Source: an uncultured Hyphomonadaceae bacterium (lineage in GTDB: Bacteria > Pseudomonadota > Alphaproteobacteria > Caulobacterales > Maricaulaceae). Taken from it: DNA of 64,000 bases. This document shows, piece after piece, positions 1-8,954 of this stretch (positions are counted from its first letter, which is position 1; each line of letters starts with the position of its first letter). Made by a program: the position numbers and the translations under genes. Below the pieces are notes generated by a model. That model saw only the letters and a program-made list of their open reading frames with translations, was not told where the DNA came from and did no database searches. The stretch covers positions 1 to 64,000 of the forward strand of contig CAJXPX010000015.1 of assembly GCA_913058335.1 (NCBI GenBank), written 5' to 3'.

Positions 1-495
1 GCATTGGGGGCTTGGGGATGGGGTCTCGTCGCAGAACATATTGGACTCGAGCGAACAATTTTTATTGCTGCCTTGGCGCTTGCTCTACTTTTTACGCTTC
101 GGTTTTTCAAACCTATTCAAGAAATTCCTGATCGTATGGATAGTTATAAAAATGACAGAATTTATAAATATCCGGACGATGCCTATCCCAATTCAGCAGG
201 ACCAGTCACGATAGAAATTTATTACACTATACCCAAACATTCAAAGTCTGAATTCCTTGATATAATGACGCTTATAAAAAAATCACGCTTACGAAATGGG
301 GCGCAATCTTGGTCACTATACCAAGATAATGGAGAGCCCGAGACTTGGATTCAGTCTTTTGCCTGCAAAGATTGGGGTGAGTTCATTCGATTAAGATCAC
401 GTATTACCTCCACTGAAAATGAGCTTGCGGAACGTGCGAATGCCCTTCACTGTGAAAGGCTACCTCGTAAAATAAGTTTACGTTGGCATCATTAA
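1..495 (+). CDS. MFS exporter (MFS_3 type), C-terminal part
   Basis: Only the 3' end of the gene is in the window; the reading frame is open from base 1 and ends at TAA. The visible 164 residues begin with a hydrophobic stretch (about residues 10-35), the last transmembrane helix of a major facilitator. A soluble tail of about 100 residues follows, rich in beta/alpha pattern with a YxIPxxxxxxFLDIM segment. This arrangement, last helix plus a monooxygenase-like dimeric alpha/beta-barrel tail, is typical of the MFS_3 (DUF894, enterobactin-exporter-like) family, which effluxes siderophores or drugs across the inner membrane. The substrate cannot be told from this fragment. Confidence 0.65.
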   Translation, partial: ALGAWGWGLVAEHIGLERTIFIAALALALLFTLRFFKPIQEIPDRMDSYKNDRIYKYPDDAYPNSAGPVTIEIYYTIPKHSKSEFLDIMTLIKKSRLRNGAQSWSLYQDNGEPETWIQSFACKDWGEFIRLRSRITSTENELAERANALHCERLPRKISLRWHH

Positions 496-625
496 TCTCA
501 CTATAACCAATATCATACGTTCAACCTCCTATTGATTACTATAGAATTACCTCGCAAATTAATTGAATAATTTTAGAGTTCTAAAATGAAGTCACATCAA
601 TTTCATATTGGAAAGCGGACAATGA

Positions 626-870
626 TCAACGGCCAAGCGGCGACGTGAGGGGCTTAGTACTATCCTGCGATGTCTCTTTCAAAATAAGCGCATCCCAAGT
701 GAGATTGGAGACCACCTTACGCAGCCGCGGGTTCTCTTTCTCAAGGCCCTTAAGCCGCCGAGTCTGAGAGACTTTTAAGCCTCCATACTCACGGCGCCAT
801 TCATAGTAACTTTGCTCAGACACGCTAAGGGATCGACAAGTAGTATTTTCTAGCCATAGCGTGCTCCTTC
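626..870 (-). pseudogene. IS3-family transposase OrfA relic
   Basis: The minus strand encodes SEQSYYEWRREYGGLK, then a leucine-zipper-like LKGLEKENPRLRK and LILKE. This matches the OrfA (helix-turn-helix plus zipper) of IS3/IS407-like elements. Reading further upstream in the same frame gives TTCRSLSVSEQ, the end of the usual HTH, before a stop near 875, so the N-terminus is lost. The C-terminus is abnormal after LKE and no OrfB (DDE integrase) follows. It is a decayed insertion sequence fragment with no visible terminal repeats. Confidence 0.7.
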
Positions 871-966
871 AAGCTCAAAACGGCCAAATCTCTAACTTCT
901 AAAACAGGTCGCCTTTTTTTCTGCTCGGCCTACTCTCTAGTAAGTTAAGACGTAAATTTTCTGACT

Positions 967-2865
967 TTAAGGTATAACAGATAACTCTATGTAGGAAATA
1001 TGTTCTGCGTCATGGTGAATTGTATTCTCCGCCACGATAGAGTCTGTTTCCATTTCATTATTGCCTCCGCCGTTTAGGTTCCGGACGAATTTTGGGAAAT
1101 TTGAAGACGTGATTTCGACGCGAATACGGTGAGCTTTATCAAACCGGATACTTGTCGTCATGGGAGTCGGTTCAATTGTATAGACTTCGTCTGATTGCAT
1201 CATCACCTCTTTGTCATTTCCCTGGCGATAACGGGCTCGTTGAATTGTATCGTCTATGATCCAAGCCGTACCGTCCGGAGCGACATCAACGAGCTTTACT
1301 GCAAAGTCAGTGTCCTTAGCGCTCGAAGAAACATTTAAAACGGCATCGACAAAACCGGTTACTTCTATGGGATTGTCCAGCGGCTCGCTTGTATAGACCA
1401 AAACATCATTTCGGGCTTCAATAACGCGCTGATCAGCAGGCCCGGGAATGACCAAACCACCATTGCAGCAGTCCCCGCCCCCGATTGTCTGAACCGGATT
1501 AAGGGGGTCGTAAATATAGCTATCAGGCTGTTCATCTGAGCTTGGTTTGGTCGTACTAAGCGCTCCGTCGCCGTAAAGGCTGTTTGCATCTCCCTCACTG
1601 TGTAAATAAAACCGGATTTTCTCAGCTTTCTGAGGAGGCCATTGCTCCGCAGATTTCCACTTATTCTCGCCCATGGTGAAATATTGAACGTGTGGAGTAG
1701 TATCTGGGAAAGCCGTTTTGTCTTCTTTTAACCAGCGATCAAACCAGCTGAAGATAGCGCCATCAACGTCAAAACTCGTATCCCCCATTTCACGATCACC
1801 AATAACAGAATCTGGGCCGAGTTTGTTATAGCGACAATGCACTTCGGGAGCGACGACGACATACTGATTATCTCGGGTTTCCTGATCATTCCCTGCGGTG
1901 CGGGCATGGTTGAACAATTCCATATTCGGACCGATAGACACATCATACCAACTATTGAACCAGAGGCTTGGGACGCCCCAGCCCATCTCCTCATGGTAAA
2001 GCCCGCCTTCTTTCCAAGCCGGATCGGCAGGAGTTCGAGAAATCAAGTCTTCGAACGTACCTTCGGGCTCACCAAGGTCTTTCAACATTTCAGCCACGGG
2101 CAAATGCTTGATTTGCTCAGTCCAATCTACATCCGGTTTCGACGTCGCAAGATCATTATAAGTGGCAATCCGTGTCCGAGTTTCCTGATCTAGGCCTGAC
2201 GGCAGTTGGGCTCTGAGGGGATTGTCCACGCCGTATAGCCAAACGAAAAACAAATTACGAGGCACCCCACCCGTATACCAATTGCCTTGCTCCTCAAAGC
2301 GACCGACTTTGCCAATTCCTGCACCCGCTGACATAGGAACCATCGCTTTATGCGCCGGGTGGTCCATGCCCGCCAAAGCCAGTTGCCACTCTGCAGAGGA
2401 AGAACAGCCGAGCGTACCGACATTCCCATTTGACCAGTCTTGCTTTGCCAGCCAGCTAATGGTGTCATATCCGTCAGTTTGAGGCTTCCCAAGGATTTCG
2501 AATTTGCCTTCGGAAAAATATCGCCCCCGCTCATTTTGAACGACAAAGGCATACCCTCGATCAACTGCCTGAAGCGCGTAGCGAAGTGTTCCGCCTTTGA
2601 TTTTATGCTCATTATAAGGCGTTTTCCAAAGAATAACCGGAAACGGGCCGGTCGCGTCCTTTGGCATATAGATGTTGGTGGACAGTCCGATGCCGTCGCG
2701 CATGGGAACCAAAACGGATAGGCTAGAGTCGGCATTCGTCGCCAATTCGGTTTGCAGGGCTTTCTCTGAATATTTTGAATAATCCTGAGCCCGCACCTCC
2801 CCCATCAAAGCCGCAGCCATAGCCGCCGTACATAGTGAGACAGTCAGGAATGTTTTGGTTTTCAT
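967..2865 (-). CDS. Secreted CocE/NonD family (S15-like) hydrolase
   Basis: 632 residues. A clear Sec signal peptide covers residues 1-27 (hydrophobic core, then VRAQ). The fold is that of the X-Pro dipeptidyl-peptidase/cocaine esterase family: an alpha/beta-hydrolase domain with VPMRDGIGLSTNIY (about 54-67), RGRYFSEGKF (about 114-123) and the nucleophile elbow GCSSS around residues 153-157 (Ser155 as likely nucleophile). WFDRWLKEDK follows, then a C-terminal jelly roll from about residue 500 with the VDVAPDGTAW signature. Family members hydrolyse esters or amides of acyl compounds; the substrate here is unknown. It stands alone, with an upstream gap of more than 300 bp that should hold its promoter. 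Export suggests a periplasmic or extracellular role. Confidence 0.85.
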   Translation of the reverse strand: MKTKTFLTVSLCTAAMAAALMGEVRAQDYSKYSEKALQTELATNADSSLSVLVPMRDGIGLSTNIYMPKDATGPFPVILWKTPYNEHKIKGGTLRYALQAVDRGYAFVVQNERGRYFSEGKFEILGKPQTDGYDTISWLAKQDWSNGNVGTLGCSSSAEWQLALAGMDHPAHKAMVPMSAGAGIGKVGRFEEQGNWYTGGVPRNLFFVWLYGVDNPLRAQLPSGLDQETRTRIATYNDLATSKPDVDWTEQIKHLPVAEMLKDLGEPEGTFEDLISRTPADPAWKEGGLYHEEMGWGVPSLWFNSWYDVSIGPNMELFNHARTAGNDQETRDNQYVVVAPEVHCRYNKLGPDSVIGDREMGDTSFDVDGAIFSWFDRWLKEDKTAFPDTTPHVQYFTMGENKWKSAEQWPPQKAEKIRFYLHSEGDANSLYGDGALSTTKPSSDEQPDSYIYDPLNPVQTIGGGDCCNGGLVIPGPADQRVIEARNDVLVYTSEPLDNPIEVTGFVDAVLNVSSSAKDTDFAVKLVDVAPDGTAWIIDDTIQRARYRQGNDKEVMMQSDEVYTIEPTPMTTSIRFDKAHRIRVEITSSNFPKFVRNLNGGGNNEMETDSIVAENTIHHDAEHISYIELSVIP

Positions 2866-3187
2866 GAGTGAAACCCCTTAATTATAATAATTCTGAATTC
2901 GATTTTTAGATTATCACTCGTCAATTATGTTACAAGAGTAACAAATCCTATTTTCTAGTTTCAAATTATCACTGAGCAAGTTTTTGAAAGTTTTCTCAGG
3001 CAGCACTTTTAGATTCTCTGCTGAATGGTGTAACAAAAGCAATTTTTACCGCGATATTCCTACGCATATTTCTTGATATGATCAGATATTTACTTTGGAA
3101 TGGCTAGGAGAAAGTTTAAAAACAAAACGGGTGCTGTGGACGAAAGCTTACCACATTATCTCTTTAGTCTTTGGTGACTAGATCTCT
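2866..3187. other. AT-rich intergenic region, no gene seen
   Basis: Stretch upstream of the CocE-like gene and of the RES relic. It is AT-rich with stops in all frames. It probably contains the minus-strand promoter of the hydrolase, but I cannot point to a convincing -35/-10 pair. Confidence 0.5.
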
Positions 3188-3400
3188 TTGAGTACCGCTC
3201 AAGCGTTAGCATGGAATTTGACGCAGGCTGGGGCGAAAGGGTGGCTTTATCCAAGTGTAAGAAATGACGGAGTTTTATGAATTGCGGCGTTTTCGCCTGA
3301 CGCCATTATCATGTCACAGCACACGCGCGCTCTTCCTTATCGCTTCCATGGTGAGATTATAGATATGGAAAAGGTGGAAACGAAAGAAAAGTCTTTATAA
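3188..3400 (+). pseudogene. RES-domain protein relic (C-terminal half)
   Basis: In one plus-strand frame the DNA reads AWNLTQAGAKGWLYPSVRNDGVL, stop (TGA at 3278-3280), IAAFSPDAIIMSQHTRALPYRF, and ends with TAA at 3398-3400. This is the conserved C-terminal core of RES-domain proteins (GWxYPSVRxxxxxCxAxFxPxAI), the NAD+-degrading toxin fold of Xre-RES modules. The in-frame TGA sits where the family usually has Cys, so a single base change from TGC/TGT explains it. A TAG at 3179-3181 closes the frame just upstream, and no start codon, Xre antitoxin or N-terminal half is visible. It is most likely a dead gene remnant. Confidence 0.6.
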
Positions 3401-3761
3401 TTATTTCGCACAGCACCTAATTGCACATGTCGACTTCTAATTTACTGAATTTAATGAATAGTCATTCGAATACATCATGAGAGTAATCCTGACTTTAAAC
3501 CTATAGACCATAAAAGACTAAAGCTTTTTGTGCGCAAATCAGAACGCACTATATAAAATAGCGAACAACAGATTATCAGGTTTCGTATGGAAATTATAAC
3601 CCAGCGAATCCGCTATTTTTATATATGAATGCTTGAGGGCTCATGTGCAAATAGCAAACATAATTGTGAATTTTTTAAGAACCGATTTTTTTCTCTTGAA
3701 TGTTTAAACAGACGTGATAAACATTAACGCATTATTAATATCTACGACGGGGCAGCGTTAG
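3401..3761. other. csgF: Upstream region of the curli locus
   Basis: About 360 bp, very AT-rich, with no open frame worth calling. It must hold the promoter of csgFG. Near the end lies TTAACGCATTATTAATAT, an AT-rich box about 15-35 bp before the csgF start, followed by a G-rich ribosome-binding stretch (ACGGGGCAG). No firm -35/-10 assignment is possible by eye. Confidence 0.4.
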
Positions 3762-4337
3762 ATGAAACTAAATCATTTTAAATATTTGATAATATCCGGG
3801 GCTTTCTTGGCCTCACCTGTCTTGGCTCAAGACATTGTATATGAGCCAATTAATCCAAATTTTGGTGGAAATCCTTTCAATTCAGCGCACCTTTTAGGCG
3901 TAGCAAACGCCATAAATGGTTATGAAGATCCTGATCGGACGGCGAGCGGATTAGGAACATCTCAGGCCGATTTGTTTGTTCGCCAGCTGCAAAGTCGACT
4001 ATTATCAGGCCTTGCCTCAAACGTAACCGATGCAATTTTCGGCGATAACCCCCAAGATTCGGGGACAATCCAGTTCGGGTCTCAAACAATCACCTTTGTC
4101 CGCGGTCTATCCAGTATTCGACTGACTATTTTTGATAGTGACACGGGATCAACGACGGAAATTGAAATTCCTATCTTGAATGTTACCGGCGGAACTGATT
4201 CCACTGCGACAAGCTCGGCGTCATTTTCACCAGAAACAATTATAACATCGGGTTCGGATTTGACGGCAGGAACTTTTGGGTCGTCACCATTTTCAGATGT
4301 TATGCAAATACCGGAAGCAAATTCCGGAATGAATTAA
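3762..4337 (+). CDS. csgF: Curli assembly protein CsgF
   Basis: 191 residues with a signal peptide ending near residue 22 (VLAQ). The mature start DIVYEPINPNFGGNPFN is the conserved CsgF N-terminus, the segment that in Escherichia coli binds inside the CsgG pore and forms its second constriction. An N-rich helix and a C-terminal beta part follow. E. coli CsgF is about 138 residues; this one carries an extra Ser/Thr/Gly-rich C-terminal tail of about 50 residues. It acts in the outer membrane with CsgG to couple curlin secretion to nucleation at the surface. csgG follows 21 bp downstream, so they are surely cotranscribed. Confidence 0.9.
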   Translation: MKLNHFKYLIISGAFLASPVLAQDIVYEPINPNFGGNPFNSAHLLGVANAINGYEDPDRTASGLGTSQADLFVRQLQSRLLSGLASNVTDAIFGDNPQDSGTIQFGSQTITFVRGLSSIRLTIFDSDTGSTTEIEIPILNVTGGTDSTATSSASFSPETIITSGSDLTAGTFGSSPFSDVMQIPEANSGMN

Positions 4338-4358
4338 AAAGATAAATAGGGGCTGAAT

Positions 4359-5399
4359 GTGGGAATTAAGAGGCACACTTTGTGTCGTAATGTATTACGA
4401 CCTTTGTTTTTAGTGGTGGCGGCAAGTACATTGTCAGCTTGCGTGACGCCGTTAAAGCAGATGGCGTCCCCGAACCAATTGCATCCGGCAAAAGTCAATC
4501 CGTCAACCATTACTCAAGATGAATTGAAACAACTTCCTGCGCCGTCCCAAAAGGTTGCTATTGCCGTCTATGGTTTTGACGACAAGACAGGACAATTTAA
4601 ACAAAGCGCTACAGGCCAAACCTTATCTAGAGCTGTAACACAGGGGCCGACTTCCATTCTGGTAAAAGCTCTCCAAGACGCGGGCACTAGAAAGTGGTTC
4701 GACGTCGTCGAACGTGAAAACCTCGACAACCTTCTTAATGAACGCAATATCATTCGGGAAATGCGGCAGCGTTATTTAGGTGAAAACACCGTAAACCCTC
4801 AGGCTTTACCGCCCCTTATGTTTGCCGGTGTCCTGCTGGAAGGCGGAATCATCAGTTATGATACAAATACAAAAACGGGTGGACTTGGGGCGCGCTATCT
4901 TGGAATAGGCGGAAATGTCGAATACCGGGAAGACACCGTAACAGTTTACTTGCGCGCCGTTAGCACGAAAACAGGGGCCGTGTTGAGTAACGTCACAACA
5001 TCACAACGTATCGCTTCGGTCGGTCTGGCCGCCAATGCCTTCCGTTTTATCGCATTTCAAGACCTTTTAGAGGTAGATTCCGGCGTGACGGTCAATCAAC
5101 CCACACAACTGGCCGTTCAGCAGGCTGTTGAAAAGGCCGTTTATGCCATGATCATGGACGGGGTTGATTCAGGTCTTTGGAGCTTTGCGGACCCTAGAGC
5201 GGGACAGACAACCTTGAATAATTTTCACAGACGCAACAGTCCAGAATATGTCGAAAAAGTTCTGGCAGAGCGTCCCGAATTGAACCAGCCTAATAAGTCA
5301 AAAACAATCAAAGCGGACCCTCCTAAAATCGGAGCCATCGCACAATTAAACAACAATGCAGTTTTAGAGACCCTAGAAGGTCCGGCTGCTGGAAGATAA
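4359..5399 (+). CDS. csgG: Curli secretion channel lipoprotein CsgG
   Basis: 346 residues. The start is GTG with an AGGGG ribosome-binding stretch upstream; the nearby ATG two bases earlier is out of frame. A lipoprotein signal ends in the lipobox LSAC with Cys28 lipidated. The body shows the CsgG core: VAVYGFDDKTGQF, the RKWFDVVERENLDNLLNERNII segment, GG(I)ISYDTNTKTGG and a C-terminal helix. Nine copies form the outer-membrane pore through which unfolded curlins pass. The protein is longer than E. coli CsgG (277 residues) because of an apparently unstructured tail after about residue 300. It follows csgF and precedes the fibre genes. Confidence 0.95.
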   Translation: MGIKRHTLCRNVLRPLFLVVAASTLSACVTPLKQMASPNQLHPAKVNPSTITQDELKQLPAPSQKVAIAVYGFDDKTGQFKQSATGQTLSRAVTQGPTSILVKALQDAGTRKWFDVVERENLDNLLNERNIIREMRQRYLGENTVNPQALPPLMFAGVLLEGGIISYDTNTKTGGLGARYLGIGGNVEYREDTVTVYLRAVSTKTGAVLSNVTTSQRIASVGLAANAFRFIAFQDLLEVDSGVTVNQPTQLAVQQAVEKAVYAMIMDGVDSGLWSFADPRAGQTTLNNFHRRNSPEYVEKVLAERPELNQPNKSKTIKADPPKIGAIAQLNNNAVLETLEGPAAGR

Positions 5400-5491
5400 G
5401 TGTCGGGGAAGACAGAAAGAGAAAATATAAGAAAAATTTAAAATGGCTTGAAATTTGCAAGTCAACTAAAAGAGAGACTTTCGGAACAAAG

Positions 5492-5504
5492 TTGGTGCTC
5501 GAAA
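5492..5504 (+). repeat. TTGGTGCTCGA motif, copy 1 of 4
   Basis: TTGGTGCTCGAAA. The core TGGTGCTCGA recurs at 5687-5696, 7530-7539 and 9032-9041, always in the non-coding leader ahead of a long curlin gene. It could be a protein-binding site or an mRNA element; which is unknown. Confidence 0.5.
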
Positions 5505-5685
5505 CCGAAAGCCTCTCCCAGGAATCGACTAAAGTAGTCGAACTTCCTAACTATCAGCTTGTGGGGGCGCAGGCAACAAGGGATGAGTCATGCTTGCAGC
5601 TCACCCCTGCCCGAACCCTCAAAAGTCAAAAATGAGAAGACGTCTTCTAGACGTTCGAACTACATTTAGCGGGTTTGTTAGAACA

Positions 5686-5698
5686 TTGGTGCTCGACA
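5686..5698 (+). repeat. TTGGTGCTCGA motif, copy 2 of 4
   Basis: TTGGTGCTCGACA, about 75 bp before the start codon of the first fibre gene, a distance close to that of copies 3 and 4 from their start codons (about 75-90 bp). The constant spacing supports a real regulatory element. Confidence 0.5.
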
Positions 5699-5772
5699 CT
5701 TTCCCGAAATCTCAACGCTTCTTTTGAGGCACTCTACACCTTTGAAAAGGTGAAACAGGAAAGACTAAAACT

Positions 5773-7443
5773 ATGAAAAAACTACTTATATTAACGGCGT
5801 CAATTGTCGCATTAACATCCGGCCAGGCTTACGCAAATAATTCCACCGTCAACCAAACCGGCGATGAAAATACAGCAACTGTTGATCAGACAGCAGGTGT
5901 CGAAGGCATGGCAACAATCAATCAGAATACAGATGAGAGCACAGCCTCTATCATCCAGCGTGACGGACCTCCGCAAAGCGCAGGATTTAGCGTTGCTAGC
6001 AACGTTGCCTCCATCAATCAGAATGGCGATCAATTCCAAGACGCAACAATCGACCAAACCAATGTCAATGGGAATGCGCCGCAAAACGAAGCCACAATCA
6101 ACCAGACCGGTCCCGGCGATGAGTTTATTGATGATGATGACGACAACCCGTCTCAGCAAGCCAGCATTCTGCAAAATGGCTCAGGAAACTTGGCGACCTC
6201 TACCCAGACCGGATCCGGTGCGGAGCTTTCCGAAACCACTCAGGTTGGTGACGGCAACTTGTCTCATGTCACGCAAGGCCCAACATCTTTTTCATTCGCG
6301 ACGGCTAATGTGAATCAAGACGGCAATAACAACGACTCATCCGTTGGCCAGTCCGGATTCAATCTGACAGCCGATGTCGACCAAATGGGTAACGGCAATA
6401 TCAGCGACGTTTTACAAAGCGGTCAGCCTGTCACAGGTGGAGTAGCAAGCGGCAATACAGCCACAGTTTTCCAAAGCGGCGACAATAATGACAGTGGCGT
6501 CAACCAAAATGGCAACAACAACACAGCGAATGTTTCCCAAACCGGTACTGGCGACACAAGTACAGTGACGCAATCCGGCGAAGATGGGGAAGCTACTATC
6601 CTTCAAAGCGGCACCGGTAACACCTCTGACGTCTTACAACAGGACAATGCCGGCGGCGCAGCCGTTGTAATGCAAAGCGGCGCTGATAACACCTCTAATG
6701 TAGAGCAGACTGCAGCCGGATCCGACGTCCTCGTGGACCAAACGGGTAATCGCAACACGTCTTTGGTCAATCAAGGCCGCGAAGCCGGCCATTCTTTCCA
6801 AACAAATGGACAGGAAGCCGTTATCGATCAATCAGGCCACGACAATATGTCTACCGCCATTCAAAGCGGATCTCGTGGTGATTTGTTTGTGGATCAATCC
6901 GGTAACAATAACACATCATCTGTAACGCAATCCGGTTTTGCCAACAGCTCAGGCGATAGCGACACGGCCGGGGATGCAACCCGTATCGTGGGTATCGACC
7001 AAATCGGTAACAATAACGGTAGCACTGTTACGCAGGGCGGCCAGTTATCAATGGCAAGCGTTGCACAAATCGGCGACAACAACATCAGTTCCATCGCCCA
7101 AGAACGCGGCGCAGGAAGCCTTGCGGGCCGCCGCATGACAGCAAGCGTCACTCAGGACGGTAATGGAAATGATAGCTCCATCACTCAAACCAACACTTTG
7201 GACGCAAATGCCCAGCTTGGAAACTCAGCCACTGTCTCACAGGGCGGCGATTTTAACACGTCTACCTTGTTCCAAGACGGAAATGGAAACAATGCTAGCG
7301 TCGACCAAGCCGGAAACAACAACATATCCATGTTGTCGCAAATCGGTTTTGACAACACAGCGACTGTTTCGCAAGCGAGCGATGGTAATATCTCCACCGT
7401 CAATCAAAACGGCACTGGCAATATTGCAACAGTAACCCAGTAA
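5773..7443 (+). CDS. Long curlin-repeat amyloid fibre protein 1 (CsgA-like)
   Basis: 556 residues. A signal peptide of about 22 residues (MKKLLILTASIVALTSGQAYA) is followed almost entirely by degenerate curlin repeats of the form xVxQxGxxNxSxVxQ, spaced about 20-25 residues. Gln and Asn recur at the strand-loop-strand positions that form the amyloid ladder in CsgA. With over 20 repeats it is nearly four times the size of E. coli CsgA (about 150 residues). Asp is common, so the protein is very acidic. It would be exported through CsgG and polymerise outside the cell. Its signal peptide and the FQTNGQ region (about 341-400) are close to fibre protein 3, showing that these two are paralogues. 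The ribosome-binding site is GGAAAG. Confidence 0.9.
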   Translation: MKKLLILTASIVALTSGQAYANNSTVNQTGDENTATVDQTAGVEGMATINQNTDESTASIIQRDGPPQSAGFSVASNVASINQNGDQFQDATIDQTNVNGNAPQNEATINQTGPGDEFIDDDDDNPSQQASILQNGSGNLATSTQTGSGAELSETTQVGDGNLSHVTQGPTSFSFATANVNQDGNNNDSSVGQSGFNLTADVDQMGNGNISDVLQSGQPVTGGVASGNTATVFQSGDNNDSGVNQNGNNNTANVSQTGTGDTSTVTQSGEDGEATILQSGTGNTSDVLQQDNAGGAAVVMQSGADNTSNVEQTAAGSDVLVDQTGNRNTSLVNQGREAGHSFQTNGQEAVIDQSGHDNMSTAIQSGSRGDLFVDQSGNNNTSSVTQSGFANSSGDSDTAGDATRIVGIDQIGNNNGSTVTQGGQLSMASVAQIGDNNISSIAQERGAGSLAGRRMTASVTQDGNGNDSSITQTNTLDANAQLGNSATVSQGGDFNTSTLFQDGNGNNASVDQAGNNNISMLSQIGFDNTATVSQASDGNISTVNQNGTGNIATVTQ

Positions 7444-7452
7444 ATAAACGCA

Positions 7453-7574
7453 CGGCGGGCCATCTGGCCCGCCGCACTCTTTTGGTGAGTCGAACGGGGC
7501 GCACCGAAAACTGATGACCGGACGAACTATGGTGCTCGAAACGGCCATCACAACCAATGCCTCAAAAGAGGCAC
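7453..7574 (+). repeat. 122-bp intergenic direct repeat, copy A
   Basis: This stretch is identical base for base to 8955-9076. It begins with a perfect hairpin (9-bp stem CGGCGGGCC/GGCCCGCCG, loop ATCT, 7453-7474). A second inverted repeat TTTTGGTG/CACCgAAAA follows, then the TGGTGCTCGA motif (7530-7539), and it ends with a small hairpin GCCTC-AAAA-GAGGC (7559-7572). Similarity continues less perfectly to the next start codon. The first hairpin follows the stop of fibre gene 1 by about 9 bp and may end transcription or protect the mRNA 3' end. Confidence 0.9.
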
Positions 7575-7616
7575 TTAACCGCCTAATATGTGGGCAAAAC
7601 GGGAAAGACTAAGATC

Positions 7617-8945
7617 ATGAAAAAGACAATTTACACAACCGCCAGCATTGCGGCTCTGCTTTTCGCGGCGCCCGCCTTTGCGCAAACGACACCTCCAACA
7701 TTTCCGACGACTCAATACTCGGATATTGACCAGAATGGTGAAGACAATGAAACCATTGTTGATCAAACTGGTGGTAGTGAAGGCGTATCCCAAATCGACC
7801 AGAACGGTGATGACAATTTCGCTAGCGTTGACCAGTCGGAAGATTCTCCTGGAGCAAACTCGTTTAACGTGCCTGCCAACACTGCAAATATCAATCAAAC
7901 AGGCGATAATTCCCGCGCACGCGTTGAACAGAACAGTACCGACGCTGGTTCAAATCCCGGAAACTCTGCTACGATTACACAAAACTCTAACGGCACAGTT
8001 CAAGGCCCGAATGGCGTACCTTCTGGCTTCAGCCTTAACGGCCGAATTGTCCAAAACGGTAGCGAAAACACGTCAACAATTGATCAGTCAGGCAACCCTA
8101 ATCAGCCCCCGAATGATGGCGCTGGTTCAGGTGTAACGGCGCGTAACGATCAGACTGGCACAAACAACCAATCTGACATTACACAAGATGTCTTCGGTCA
8201 AGATGCTAATCCATTCACCGATGCAAATGTCACCCAAGATGGCTCAGACCACAATTCCAGCGTGCGTCAACGAGGTTCAGAAGCGCTTGTTGATGTCATT
8301 CAAAACGGCGTGAATAACAGCTCCAACGTCTCGCAAGGTGCAAATAGAGAGATGACAGCAACTGTCACTCAATCAGGCTCAGATAATGAGAGTTTTGTTG
8401 ATCAAATCGCAAGAACTGTGACGGCGACAGTCACTCAAAGTGGTGTCGGTGGTAAATCCGATATTGACCAAATTGCTCAAAGCCGGGAATCAACGGCTAC
8501 TCTCGTTCAAGGCGGCATGGGTAATGATAACTTCATTGAACAAGCCAATGTGAGCGCCGAAGCCATGGTCACTCAAAATGGCACAGACAATGTCAGTGAC
8601 ATCTATCAAGCCGACGGCTCTGATGCGATGGCAACTGTGGTCCAAAATGGCGTAGATGGAACATCCCTCGTCCGTCAGTCTGGTGAAATGCAAACTGCCT
8701 CACTAACACAAGGCGGCGTCGGTAACTCAAGTGAAATACGTCAAGGCGTTGATGATAATGACGTTGCTACGCCTCCTTCCTCTGGCAACGTTGCGACAGT
8801 TACACAGTCTACCGACGACAATACCAGCCTGATCACCCAGCTTGGTTTAGACAACACAGCAACTATCGATCAATCTGCTACATCTGGAAATACTTCCTCC
8901 GTAATGCAGAGCGGCATGAATAATAACGCAACTGTAACTCAGTAA
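7617..8945 (+). CDS. Long curlin-repeat amyloid fibre protein 2 (CsgA-like)
   Basis: 442 residues from the ATG at 7617. An in-frame GTG at 7590 lies before the GGGAAAG ribosome-binding site and is not the start. A signal peptide ends near residue 23 (APAFAQ). The rest is curlin-type repeats (IDQNGEDNxTIVDQ and similar) about every 22 residues, interrupted by a few Pro/Gly-rich spacers such as NPNQPPNDGAGSG. It differs in sequence from fibre proteins 1 and 3 although its flanking leaders are identical. Expected to be secreted by CsgG and to form or decorate the extracellular amyloid. Confidence 0.9.
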   Translation: MKKTIYTTASIAALLFAAPAFAQTTPPTFPTTQYSDIDQNGEDNETIVDQTGGSEGVSQIDQNGDDNFASVDQSEDSPGANSFNVPANTANINQTGDNSRARVEQNSTDAGSNPGNSATITQNSNGTVQGPNGVPSGFSLNGRIVQNGSENTSTIDQSGNPNQPPNDGAGSGVTARNDQTGTNNQSDITQDVFGQDANPFTDANVTQDGSDHNSSVRQRGSEALVDVIQNGVNNSSNVSQGANREMTATVTQSGSDNESFVDQIARTVTATVTQSGVGGKSDIDQIAQSRESTATLVQGGMGNDNFIEQANVSAEAMVTQNGTDNVSDIYQADGSDAMATVVQNGVDGTSLVRQSGEMQTASLTQGGVGNSSEIRQGVDDNDVATPPSSGNVATVTQSTDDNTSLITQLGLDNTATIDQSATSGNTSSVMQSGMNNNATVTQ

Positions 8946-8954
8946 GTAATTATT

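Larger units (their letters stand above)
5400..5772 (+). promoter_or_regulatory. Regulatory spacer between csgG and first curlin gene
   Basis: 373 bp without a gene. It contains a strong stem-loop at 5520-5548 (7-bp stem TCGACTA/TAGTCGA with loop AAG, extended by AGGAA/TTCCT), a perfect 14-bp palindrome AGAAGACGTCTTCT at 5635-5648, and two copies of the decamer TGGTGCTCGA (5493-5502 and 5687-5696). A second hairpin, CACCTTT/AAAGGTG, lies near 5740-5756, just ahead of the ribosome-binding site CAGGAAAG. The hairpin at 5520 could attenuate csgFG transcription; the palindrome could be an operator for a curli regulator. These roles are inference. Confidence 0.5.

Noticed and set aside
5812-6831. 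Cys- and Ile-rich minus-strand frames inside the first curlin gene
   Set aside because: They arise because Gln/Asn/Thr-rich repeats read backwards give Cys/Val/Ile-rich sequence. Shadows of the real gene.
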